This document shows, piece by piece, positions 18,608-26,309 of a stretch of DNA of 64,000 nt. The position numbers and the translations under genes are program-made. Under the pieces are notes generated by a model. It searched no databases and was not told where the DNA came from. It saw nothing but the letters and a program-made list of their open reading frames with translations. This DNA is from Streptomyces sp. A3M-1-3 (GTDB taxonomy: Bacteria > Actinomycetota > Actinomycetes > Streptomycetales > Streptomycetaceae): contig NZ_JANAVP010000002.1 in NCBI RefSeq assembly GCF_024213665.1, positions 296,779 through 360,778 on the forward strand. Direction: 5' to 3'. The first letter of the stretch is position 1. Every line of letters begins with the position of its first letter.

Positions 18608-19375
18608 ATGGCACGGAACATCCAGTCGCTCGAGCGGGCGGCTGCGATGCTGCGGCTGCTCGCCGGCGGCGAGCGTCGGCTTGGACTGTCGGATGTGGCC
18701 TCCTCCCTGGGCCTGGCCAAGGGCACCGCGCACGGCATACTGCGCACCCTTCAGGCCGAGGGTTTCGTCGAGCAGGACCCGGCTTCCGGCCGCTACCAGC
18801 TGGGCGCGGAGCTGCTGCGCCTGGGCAACAGCTACCTGGATGTCCACGAGCTGCGGGCGCGCGCCCTGGTGTGGACCGACGACCTGGCCAGGTCCAGTGG
18901 TGAGAGCGTCTACGTCGGGGTGCTCCACCAGCAGGGCGTGCTGATCATGCACCACGTCTTCCGGCCGGACGACAGCCGTCAGGTGCTGGAGGTGGGGGCC
19001 ATGCAGCCGCTGCACTCCACCGCCCTGGGCAAGGTGCTGTCCGCATACGATCCGGTGGCCCACGGCGAGGCCGTCGAGGGCGAGCGCACCGCGTTCACGC
19101 CCCGGACCGTGACCGGCCTGGATGACTTCGAGTCCGTACTCGACCTGACCCGGGCGCGCGGCTGGGCGGCCGATGTCGAGGAGACCTGGGACGGTGTGGC
19201 CTCGGTGGCCGCGCCCATCCATGACCGGCGCCGGATGCCGGTGGGCGCGATCGCCATCTCGGGCGCCGTCGAGCGGGTCTGCAACGGCGGTGGCGAACTG
19301 CGCTCCGAGCTGATCGCCGCTGTACGGGACTGCGCCCGCGCGGTTTCGCGGGACCTGGGCGCCGGGCGCTTCTGA
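18608..19375 (+). CDS. gylR: IclR-family glycerol operon repressor GylR
   Basis: This regulator (255 aa) has an N-terminal winged helix (SLERAAAMLRLLAGGERRLG, then LGLAKGTAHGILRTLQAEGF) and a C-terminal IclR effector domain. GylR of Streptomyces represses the glycerol catabolic operon, with glycerol-3-phosphate as the likely inducer. The ATG at 18608 follows GGAGGAGG. It lies directly upstream of glpF-glpK-glpD in the same direction with a 232-bp regulatory gap, the classical gyl arrangement. Confidence 0.95.
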   Translation: MARNIQSLERAAAMLRLLAGGERRLGLSDVASSLGLAKGTAHGILRTLQAEGFVEQDPASGRYQLGAELLRLGNSYLDVHELRARALVWTDDLARSSGESVYVGVLHQQGVLIMHHVFRPDDSRQVLEVGAMQPLHSTALGKVLSAYDPVAHGEAVEGERTAFTPRTVTGLDDFESVLDLTRARGWAADVEETWDGVASVAAPIHDRRRMPVGAIAISGAVERVCNGGGELRSELIAAVRDCARAVSRDLGAGRF

Positions 19376-19453
19376 CGTACCCGCCGAGCGGACGGTAACG
19401 ATCCGGCTTTCGGCCACCGAACTCTTGACGTGCTGTTAACCGTGGCGAAAAAC

Positions 19454-19506
19454 TGCCGTTCACCGGTCGGCATTGCCGAACACCTAACGGCAATACACGC
19501 TAGGGT
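19454..19506 (+). promoter_or_regulatory. glpF promoter with GylR operator
   Basis: The candidate operator gtcggcattgccgaac (19466-19481) sits inside a wider dyad, TGCCGTT (19454-19460) with AACGGCA (19486-19492). A -10-like TAGGGT is at 19501-19506, so the operator overlaps the expected -35 position. The inner site matches the one upstream of gylR. This arrangement fits repression of the glycerol operon by GylR. Confidence 0.6.
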
Positions 19507-19607
19507 GTGGCAACGCCAAGGGCCGGTCAACGCACTCACCGAGTGCGCGGACCACCGGAGGGACCCGGGGTTCGCCTTCCCCTGGACGAAGGACAAAGGA
19601 GTCGCGC

Positions 19608-20396
19608 GTGTCCAGCTCCGACATCTTCATCGGCGAGATCATAGGTACCGCCGTACTCATCCTGCTCGGCGGTGGCGTGGTCGCCGCCGTCGTACTCAAG
19701 CGCTCGAAGGCGCAGAACGCCGGCTGGCTGGCGATCACCTTCGGGTGGGGCTTCGCGGTCATGACCGCCGTCTACATGACGGGCACGCTCTCCGGCGCCC
19801 ACCTCAACCCGGCAGTCACCCTCGGTATCGCGATCAAGGACGGAGACTGGGGCAACGTCCCGGTCTACTTCGCCGGCCAGCTGCTCGGCGCCATGATCGG
19901 TGCCTCCCTGGTCTGGATCGCGTACTACGGCCAGTTCCACGCGCACCTCACGGACCCGGAGATCATCGCCGCGCCGCCGCACGAGGAAGGCCTGGTCGAC
20001 CAGAAGGCCGCCCCGAAGGCCGGACCGGTGCTCGGTATCTTCTCCACCGGCCCCGAGATCCGGAACGTGGCCCAGAACCTGGCCACCGAGATCATCGGCA
20101 CCGTCGTGCTCGTGCTCGCCGTCCTGACCATGGGCCTCAACGACAGCGGCAAGGGACTCGGCACCCTCGGCGCGCTGATCGTCGCGTTCGTCGTCGTCAG
20201 CATCGGCCTCTCCCTCGGCGGCCCGACCGGCTACGCCATCAACCCGGCCCGTGACCTGGGCCCGCGCATCGTGCACGCCCTGCTGCCGCTGCCCAACAAG
20301 GGCGGATCGGACTGGGGCTACGCCTGGATCCCTGTCGTCGGCCCGCTGATCGGCGGAGCCATCGCAGCGGGTATCTACAAGCTCGCGTTCGTCTAA
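19608..20396 (+). CDS. glpF: Glycerol uptake facilitator (MIP family)
   Basis: This aquaglyceroporin (262 aa) has six predicted membrane helices and two NPA half-helices, [10 protein letters not shown] and [11 protein letters not shown]. The Asp after the second NPA is typical of glycerol-conducting members. It lets glycerol diffuse in for phosphorylation by the next gene. The GTG start at 19608 follows AAAGGAG. It is first in a tight operon with glpK (32-bp gap) and glpD; the S. coelicolor counterpart is called gylC. Confidence 0.96.
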   Translation: MSSSDIFIGEIIGTAVLILLGGGVVAAVVLKRSKAQNAGWLAITFGWGFAVMTAVYMTGTLSGAHLNPAVTLGIAIKDGDWGNVPVYFAGQLLGAMIGASLVWIAYYGQFHAHLTDPEIIAAPPHEEGLVDQKAAPKAGPVLGIFSTGPEIRNVAQNLATEIIGTVVLVLAVLTMGLNDSGKGLGTLGALIVAFVVVSIGLSLGGPTGYAINPARDLGPRIVHALLPLPNKGGSDWGYAWIPVVGPLIGGAIAAGIYKLAFV

Positions 20397-20428
20397 GCCG
20401 TCCCTTCAAGACTTCGCAGGAGTACTTC

Positions 20429-21976
20429 GTGACCGACGCTCACACCCCAGGCACCCACTCCCACGGCGCAGGCCCGTTCATTGCCGCGATCGACCAGGGC
20501 ACCACCTCCAGCCGCTGCATCGTCTTCGACCGCGACGGGCGCATCGTCGCCGTCGACCAGAAGGAGCACGAGCAGATCTTCCCCAAGCCGGGCTGGGTGG
20601 AGCACAACGGCGCCGAGATCTGGACCAACGTCCAGGAGGTCGTCGACGGCGCGATCGCCAAGGCCGGCCTCACGGCCGCCGATGTCAAGGCGATCGGCAT
20701 CACCAACCAGCGTGAGACCACGGTCCTGTGGGACAAGAACACCGGCGAGCCGGTGCACAACGCCATCGTCTGGCAGGACACCCGCACCGACGCCCTGTGC
20801 AAGGAGCTCGGCCGCAACGTCGGCCAGGACCGCTTCCGCCGCGAGACCGGTCTGCCGCTCGCGTCCTACTTCGCCGGTCCGAAGATCCGCTGGATGCTCG
20901 ACAACGTCGAAGGCCTGCGTGAGCGCGCCGAGCGTGGCGAGATCCTCTTCGGCACCATGGATTCCTGGGTCATCTGGAACCTGACCGGTGGAGTCGACGG
21001 CGGTGTGCACGTCACGGACGTCACCAACGCGTCGCGCACCATGCTGATGAACCTGCACACCATGGAGTGGGACGAGAAGATCCTCCAGTCGATGGGGGTA
21101 CCGGCCGCGGTGCTGCCGGAGATCCGCTCCTCCGCCGAGGTGTACGGGAAAGCCAAGGGCGGCGCCCTCGCCGGCGTCCCGGTCGCATCGGCCCTCGGCG
21201 ACCAGCAGGCGGCCCTCTTCGGCCAGACCTGTTTCTCGGAGGGCGAGGCCAAGTCCACCTACGGCACCGGCACGTTCATGCTGATGAACACCGGCAGCGA
21301 GCCCGTCAACTCGTACAACGGCCTGCTGACCACCGTCGGGTACCGGATCGGCGACGAGGCGCCCGTGTACGCCCTCGAAGGCTCGATCGCCGTCACCGGC
21401 TCGCTCGTCCAGTGGATGCGCGACCAGATGGGTCTGATCAACAGCGCCGCGGAGATCGAGACGCTGGCGTCCTCCGTCGAGGACAACGGCGGCGCGTACT
21501 TCGTGCCCGCCTTCTCCGGCCTCTTCGCCCCGTACTGGCGCTCCGACGCCCGCGGTGTGATCGCCGGCCTGACCCGGTACGTCACCAAGGCGCACATCGC
21601 CCGTGCCGTGCTCGAAGCCACCGCCTGGCAGACCCGTGAGATCACCGACGCCATGACGAAGGACTCCGGTGTCGAGCTGACCGCACTCAAGGTCGACGGC
21701 GGAATGACCTCCAACAACCTGCTGATGCAGACACTCTCGGACTTCCTGGACGCACCCGTGGTGCGCCCGATGGTCGCCGAGACCACCTGCCTCGGCGCCG
21801 CCTACGCCGCCGGCCTGGCCGTCGGCTTCTGGCCGGACACCGACGCGCTGCGCGCCAACTGGCGCCGGGCCGCCGAGTGGACCCCCCGCATGGACGCGGA
21901 CCAGCGGGACCGCGAGTACAAGAGCTGGCTCAAGGCCGTGGAGCGGACCATGGGCTGGATCGAGGACGAGGAGTAA
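20429..21976 (+). CDS. glpK: Glycerol kinase
   Basis: This FGGY-family kinase (515 aa) phosphorylates glycerol to sn-glycerol-3-phosphate. Hallmarks include [16 protein letters not shown] near the N-terminus, the substrate motif [20 protein letters not shown], and the adenosine motif VDGGMTSN. The GTG start follows CAGGAG. The stop is 2 nt from the glpD start, implying translational coupling. The S. coelicolor counterpart is gylA. Confidence 0.97.
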   Translation: MTDAHTPGTHSHGAGPFIAAIDQGTTSSRCIVFDRDGRIVAVDQKEHEQIFPKPGWVEHNGAEIWTNVQEVVDGAIAKAGLTAADVKAIGITNQRETTVLWDKNTGEPVHNAIVWQDTRTDALCKELGRNVGQDRFRRETGLPLASYFAGPKIRWMLDNVEGLRERAERGEILFGTMDSWVIWNLTGGVDGGVHVTDVTNASRTMLMNLHTMEWDEKILQSMGVPAAVLPEIRSSAEVYGKAKGGALAGVPVASALGDQQAALFGQTCFSEGEAKSTYGTGTFMLMNTGSEPVNSYNGLLTTVGYRIGDEAPVYALEGSIAVTGSLVQWMRDQMGLINSAAEIETLASSVEDNGGAYFVPAFSGLFAPYWRSDARGVIAGLTRYVTKAHIARAVLEATAWQTREITDAMTKDSGVELTALKVDGGMTSNNLLMQTLSDFLDAPVVRPMVAETTCLGAAYAAGLAVGFWPDTDALRANWRRAAEWTPRMDADQRDREYKSWLKAVERTMGWIEDEE

Positions 21977-21978
21977 AC

Positions 21979-23601
21979 ATGAGCACCCTGCAGAGCGTCC
22001 CGGCCCTCGGGACGCACCCGACTGCCGGTTCACGTACGGCATCGCCTGTGGCGGGCCGTGCCGAGACCAGGGAGCGGCTGGCCAAGGCCACGTACGACCT
22101 CCTGGTGATAGGCGGCGGCATCCTGGGCACCTCGGTGGCCTGGCATGCGGCGCAGTCGGGGCTGCGGGTGGCGATGGTGGACGCCGGTGACTTCGCCGGC
22201 GCCACCTCCTCCGCCTCCTCCAAGCTGGTCCACGGCGGTCTTCGCTACCTGCAGACCGGCGCGGTCAGGCTGGTGGCGGAGAACCACCACGAGCGGCGTG
22301 TACTGGCCAAGGACGTGGCCCCGCACCTGGTCAACCCGCTCACCTTCTACCTGCCGGTCTACAAGGGCGGGCCGGTGGGCGCCGCCAAGCTGGGCGCCGG
22401 CGTCTTCGCCTACTCGGCGCTGTCCGCCTTCGGTGACGGAATCGGCAAGGTCATATCACCGGCCAAGGCGGTGGCTGGCAACCCCGGTCTGAAGACGGAC
22501 AACCTCAAGGCCGTCGCGGTCTACTACGACCACCAGATGAACGACTCGCGGGTCGCCGTCATGACGGTCCGCGCGGCCGTCGAGTCCGGTGCGGTCGTGC
22601 TGAACCACGCCGAGGTCACCGGGCTGCGGATAACGCACGGCCGGGTCTCGGGCGCGGAACTCAGGGACCGGCTCGACGGCACCGAGTTCGGCGTGAACGC
22701 GCGCGTCGTGCTCAACGCGACGGGTCCGTGGGTCGACCACCTGCGGCGCATGGAGGACAAGCACTCCATGCCGTCCATCCGCCTCTCCAAGGGCGCGCAC
22801 ATCGTGATGAAGCGCAAGTCGCCGTGGAAGGCCGCCATGGCCACCCCGATCGACAAGTACCGCATCACGTTCGCCCTGCCGTGGGAGGACCAGCTGCTGC
22901 TCGGTACGACCGACGAGAAGTACGAGGGCGACCCGGCGGACGTGCGGGCCACCGAGTCCGACATCCAGCAGATCCTGGACGAGGCGGCCTTCTCCGTACA
23001 GGGCGCGGACCTGGACCGTTCCCTGATGACGTACGCCTTCGCCGGCCTGCGGGTGCTGCCCGGCGGGCCCGGCGGTGTGGAGAAGGCCAAGCGCGAGACG
23101 GTCGTCTCCGAGGGCCGCGGCGGCATGCTGTCCGTCGCGGGTGGCAAGTGGACGACGTACCGGCACATCGGCCGGGTGGTCATGGACAAGCTGGCGAAGC
23201 TGCCCGGCAGCCCGCTGAGCGAGGACATGGAACCGGTGTCGTCCCTGGTACGCCGGGTCCCGCTGCCCGGTGTCGCCAACCCCAACGCGGTCGCGCACCG
23301 GCTGCTGGTGGACCGCGAGCCGGGGAGCCGGATGGACCCGCTGACCGCGCGTCACCTGGCTTCGCACTACGGCTCGCTGTCGTTCGACATCGCGCGCCTG
23401 GTGAACGAGGACCCGGCGCTCGGCGAGCGGATCCACGAGGACGGTCCGGAGATCTGGGCGCAGGTCGTGTACGCCCGGGACCACGAGTGGGCCGAGACGG
23501 TGGACGATGTGCTGCGCCGCCGTACGACGCTGACGATCCGCGGCCTGGACACCGACGACGTCCGCGCGAAGGTCGAGGACATGCTGGGCCGCAGGGCCTG
23601 A
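21979..23601 (+). CDS. glpD: Aerobic glycerol-3-phosphate dehydrogenase
   Basis: This FAD-dependent membrane-associated dehydrogenase (540 aa) oxidises glycerol-3-phosphate to dihydroxyacetone phosphate and passes electrons to quinone. The FAD dinucleotide motif is LLVIGGGILGTSVAW near residue 41. It is followed by SSKLVHGGLRYL, typical of GlpD, and by RGGMLSVAGGKWTTYR. The ATG at 21979 is chosen from its GAGGAG site inside the end of glpK; the frame is open further 5' only within glpK. It is last in the operon and followed by a bidirectional terminator. The S. coelicolor counterpart is gylB. Confidence 0.96.
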   Translation: MSTLQSVPALGTHPTAGSRTASPVAGRAETRERLAKATYDLLVIGGGILGTSVAWHAAQSGLRVAMVDAGDFAGATSSASSKLVHGGLRYLQTGAVRLVAENHHERRVLAKDVAPHLVNPLTFYLPVYKGGPVGAAKLGAGVFAYSALSAFGDGIGKVISPAKAVAGNPGLKTDNLKAVAVYYDHQMNDSRVAVMTVRAAVESGAVVLNHAEVTGLRITHGRVSGAELRDRLDGTEFGVNARVVLNATGPWVDHLRRMEDKHSMPSIRLSKGAHIVMKRKSPWKAAMATPIDKYRITFALPWEDQLLLGTTDEKYEGDPADVRATESDIQQILDEAAFSVQGADLDRSLMTYAFAGLRVLPGGPGGVEKAKRETVVSEGRGGMLSVAGGKWTTYRHIGRVVMDKLAKLPGSPLSEDMEPVSSLVRRVPLPGVANPNAVAHRLLVDREPGSRMDPLTARHLASHYGSLSFDIARLVNEDPALGERIHEDGPEIWAQVVYARDHEWAETVDDVLRRRTTLTIRGLDTDDVRAKVEDMLGRRA

Positions 23602-23610
23602 CACGGGGAT

Positions 23611-23654
23611 ACGGCTGAGCGGCGGTCCGCACCGGCGGGCCGCCCCTCAGCCGT
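23611..23654. terminator. Bidirectional terminator between glpD and the amidohydrolase gene
   Basis: The arms acggctgag and ctcagccgt flank a further ggcgg/ccgcc stem, with one mismatch between them. The right arm overlaps the stop codon of the convergent amidohydrolase gene. Confidence 0.75.
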
Positions 23655-24546
23655 GTTCCGGCGGTCGACGGCTCTGGGCAGCGTCTCCGGGCCGTCTCCA
23701 GGCGGTCTCGAGCCCGTAGACGCGGGCGGCGGTGTCACCGAACACCGCCGCCCGTTCCAGGACGGTGAGATGGGCGGTGGCCTGTTCCGCGAGGGCCAGC
23801 ACTTCCCGGTAGTCGGCCGCCAGCGTGCACACCGGCCAGTCGGACCCGAAGAGCACCCGGTGCGGGCCGAACGCGTCGAGGACGTGGTGGGCGTACGGCA
23901 GCACCTCCTGCGGGCGCCATTTCTGCCAGTCGGCCTCGGTGACCAGCCCGGACAGCTTGCAGCTCACGTGCGGCTCACCGGCCAGCTCGGTGATGCCGTC
24001 CGCCCAGGGCTGCCACAGCCGCTCCGCGACCGCCGGCTTCCCGGCGTGGTCGAGTACGAAGGTGAGCTGCGGCACCTCCCGTACGGCCTCGATCGCGGCC
24101 GGCAGCTCGCGCGGGGTGACGAGCAGGTCGTACACCAGGCCGGCGTCCGCAACGGCGGCGAGGCCCCGGCGGACCTCGGGCCGTACCAGCCAGAGCGGGT
24201 CCGGCTCGTCCTGCACCTGGTGGCGAATGCCGCGCAGCCGGTCACCGCCGGGGGCGGACCGCAGCCCGGCCAGTACGGCGGGCAGCCCCGGGTCGGTGAG
24301 GTCGGCCCAGCCGACGACGGCGGCGATCCACCCGGATCCGCCGGCGGTGGCGAGGAGGTCGCGGGTCTCGTCGTAGGAGGTGCTCGTCTGGACGGCGACG
24401 CTCATGTCGACGCCGTGCGCGGTCAGTTCCGGCTCGAGATCGGCCGGAGCGAAGGTGCGCCGCAGCGGGTCCGCCCATGGACCGTCCATCCACGGCTGGG
24501 GGCGGCGGGAAAGGTCCCAGAGGTGGTGATGGGCGTCGATGCGCAT
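23647..24546 (-). CDS. Amidohydrolase family protein (L-fuconolactonase-like)
   Basis: This TIM-barrel metal-dependent hydrolase (299 aa) begins MRIDAHHHLWD, with the HxH-type metal ligands. It has FVLDHAGKP, YDLLVTPRE and the closing FGSDWPVCTL, a signature of the 2-pyrone-4,6-dicarboxylate lactonase/L-fuconolactonase group. It may open a sugar lactone. Nearby genes do not form a pathway with it, so the substrate is open. The ATG at 24546 is the only good start. Confidence 0.85.
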   Translation of the reverse strand: MRIDAHHHLWDLSRRPQPWMDGPWADPLRRTFAPADLEPELTAHGVDMSVAVQTSTSYDETRDLLATAGGSGWIAAVVGWADLTDPGLPAVLAGLRSAPGGDRLRGIRHQVQDEPDPLWLVRPEVRRGLAAVADAGLVYDLLVTPRELPAAIEAVREVPQLTFVLDHAGKPAVAERLWQPWADGITELAGEPHVSCKLSGLVTEADWQKWRPQEVLPYAHHVLDAFGPHRVLFGSDWPVCTLAADYREVLALAEQATAHLTVLERAAVFGDTAARVYGLETAWRRPGDAAQSRRPPEHG

Positions 24547-24716
24547 GACTCACTCCCAGCGGCAGCCGGACACCATCCAGCCTCATCACACCGACGGCCA
24601 ATTGCAAGGTGGCACAGGCGGATGTGGACATCGGACCTTCCGTCGTCATGCGATCAGGGTCGGCGCAAGCCGTAGGCTTGGCCCGTACGCAAGAGAACTT
24701 CGGAAGGAGGCACTGG

Positions 24717-25727
24717 GTGATCGAGCTCGAGGGGGTGCCCGAGCTGATCGACCCGGTCATGGTGGCCGCGTTCGAGGGCTGGAACGACGCAGGCGACGCC
24801 GCCTCCACCGCGGTCGCACATCTGGACCGGGAGTGGAAGGGCGAGGTGTTCGCCGCCCTCGACGCCGAGGACTACTACGACTTCCAGGTCAACCGGCCCA
24901 CCGTGTGGCTGGACGACGGGGTGCGGAAGATCACCTGGCCCACCACCCGGCTGTCCGTGGTCCGCATCGGTGGAGCCAAGCCGCGCGACCTCGTCCTGGT
25001 GCGCGGTATCGAGCCGTCCATGAGATGGCGCTCGTTCTGCAATGAGATCCTCGGCTTCGCCCATGAACTGGGCGTCGAGATGGTGGTGATCCTGGGCGCC
25101 CTGCTCGGAGACACCCCGCACACCCGCCCGGTACCGGTCAGCGGAGTCACCTCCGACCCGGACCTCGCGCGGACCATGGATCTGGAGGAGACCCGGTACG
25201 AGGGGCCCACGGGCATCGTGGGAATCCTCCAGGAGGCGTGCACGCACGCCGGTGTGCCGGCGGTGAGTCTGTGGGCCGCGGTGCCGCACTACGTGTCGCA
25301 GCCGCCCAACCCGAAGGCCACGCTCGCCCTCCTCAACCGCCTGGAGGACCTGATCGATCTGCGTATCCCGCTGGGCGAACTGCCCGAGGACGCGCGGGCC
25401 TGGCAGCTGGGCGTGGACCAACTGGCCGCCGAGGACAGCGAGGTGGCCGAGTACGTCCAGACGCTGGAGGAGGCGCGGGACACCGCGGAGCTGCCGGAGG
25501 CGACCGGCGAGGCGATCGCCCGGGAGTTCGAGCGCTATCTGCGGCGGCGTGACGGCGGCCCCGGCCCCGGGCAGGCCCCCGGCGGCCACGCCACGGACGG
25601 CGGCGACGGTTCGTATCTCCGCGACACCTCCAGCGGGCGCACCCGTCCGCCCAGACCGCCGCGCGCGGAGAAGCCCGACAGCGCGGAGAGCGAGGACAGC
25701 GGTCCCGAGGACGCCGACGAGGAGTAA
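24717..25727 (+). CDS. PAC2-family protein
   Basis: This conserved actinobacterial protein (336 aa) belongs to the PAC2 superfamily (proteasome assembly chaperone 2 fold). It begins with a GTG 7 nt after AAGGAGG. It contains AAFEGWNDAGDAAS, typical of the family, followed by a Rossmann-like core (EMVVILGALLGDTPHTRPV), and ends in a charged, disordered Gly/Pro/Glu tail. A role in bacterial proteasome assembly is not established, although the genome carries a proteasome 20 kb away. The gene ends just before a strong hairpin. Confidence 0.88.
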   Translation: MIELEGVPELIDPVMVAAFEGWNDAGDAASTAVAHLDREWKGEVFAALDAEDYYDFQVNRPTVWLDDGVRKITWPTTRLSVVRIGGAKPRDLVLVRGIEPSMRWRSFCNEILGFAHELGVEMVVILGALLGDTPHTRPVPVSGVTSDPDLARTMDLEETRYEGPTGIVGILQEACTHAGVPAVSLWAAVPHYVSQPPNPKATLALLNRLEDLIDLRIPLGELPEDARAWQLGVDQLAAEDSEVAEYVQTLEEARDTAELPEATGEAIAREFERYLRRRDGGPGPGQAPGGHATDGGDGSYLRDTSSGRTRPPRPPRAEKPDSAESEDSGPEDADEE

Positions 25728-25740
25728 CCACAGCAGAAGA

Positions 25741-25777
25741 CAGTGGGGGCGGTGCCGGGCCGGCACCGCCCCCACTG
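25741..25777 (+). terminator. Terminator after the PAC2 gene
   Basis: A perfect 17-bp stem (cagtgggggcggtgccg with its complement) and a 3-nt loop lie 13 nt after the PAC2 stop codon. It also faces the end of the remnant gene on the minus strand. Confidence 0.8.
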
Positions 25778-25780
25778 CTG

Positions 25781-26250
25781 TCAGACCCGGGGTACGGACA
25801 CCACGTCGTACTCGGCGTCCGGCGTCGGCTCCACGTCGAAGCGGGCGTTGGGCAGTTGAAGCTCTCTCCCGCCCGAGGGCGGGAGATTCCCGTCTGGATC
25901 GCTCCGAAGGGTTTGACGGCTCTTACGTCCGTCCGTACGACGATCCTCCCGACCGCCGGGCAGGTCGGCGACCTGCCGAGTTTCGCCAACTTGGTTGTCG
26001 CTGGCGGACGTTCGCACTCTATGAGGGAGCTGCGACGCTCCGCGTCGCAGCTCCGAGGGATGGCCTTCACCTCCCCCGTAAGCGGGGGAGCACTGGCCAA
26101 GATCGAGGTAGATCCGGTCACGCCACATCGGGCGACGCCCGTCCTTGGGTCGACCCGCATCAGCCCGCCGCCGCCGGCGACGGTGTTGACCACCAGCAGC
26201 GCACGGCCGTCCGGTGTCCGCTCGATCCGACTGTTGGTCCGACAGACGCT
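25781..26250 (-). pseudogene. Broken gene, possibly SMP-30/gluconolactonase-like, split by an insertion
   Basis: Two protein-like pieces lie on the minus strand in different frames. The upstream piece (about 26120-26250) reads RIERTPDGRALLVVNTVAGG and then LMRVDPRTGVAR. The downstream piece (about 25781-25857) reads NARFDVEPTPDAEYDVVSV and ends at a stop. Both resemble strands of secreted beta-propeller proteins of the SMP-30/gluconolactonase type. The N-terminal part is absent, with a stop just upstream of the first piece. About 260 bp of unrelated hairpin-rich DNA separates the halves. The family assignment is tentative; that the gene is broken is more certain. Confidence 0.5.
25857..26120 (-). 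mobile_element. Hairpin-rich insertion resembling an IS200/IS605-type remnant
   Basis: About 260 bp interrupt the broken gene. Four perfect hairpins are present: 25866-25885 (9-bp stem), 25959-25977 (9 bp), 26026-26054 (13 bp) and 26071-26090 (8 bp). The subterminal hairpins near both ends recall the structures recognised by TnpA in IS200/IS605 elements. The minus-strand end, with a CTCCCGCCC/GGGCGGGAG stem then GAGCTTCAA, resembles the right end/omega-RNA scaffold of tnpB-bearing elements. No transposase gene remains, so it would be an internally deleted (MITE-like) copy. The boundaries are approximate. Confidence 0.45.
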
Positions 26251-26309
26251 CCCACCTCATCACGGAACGAGCGGTGCCGGGCGGAGCAGCCCCCGCCCGG
26301 CACGTCAAC

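Noticed and set aside
26071..26090. CRISPR array
   Set aside because: Only one repeat-like hairpin occurs and there are no spacers or cas genes; it is reported as part of the insertion instead.
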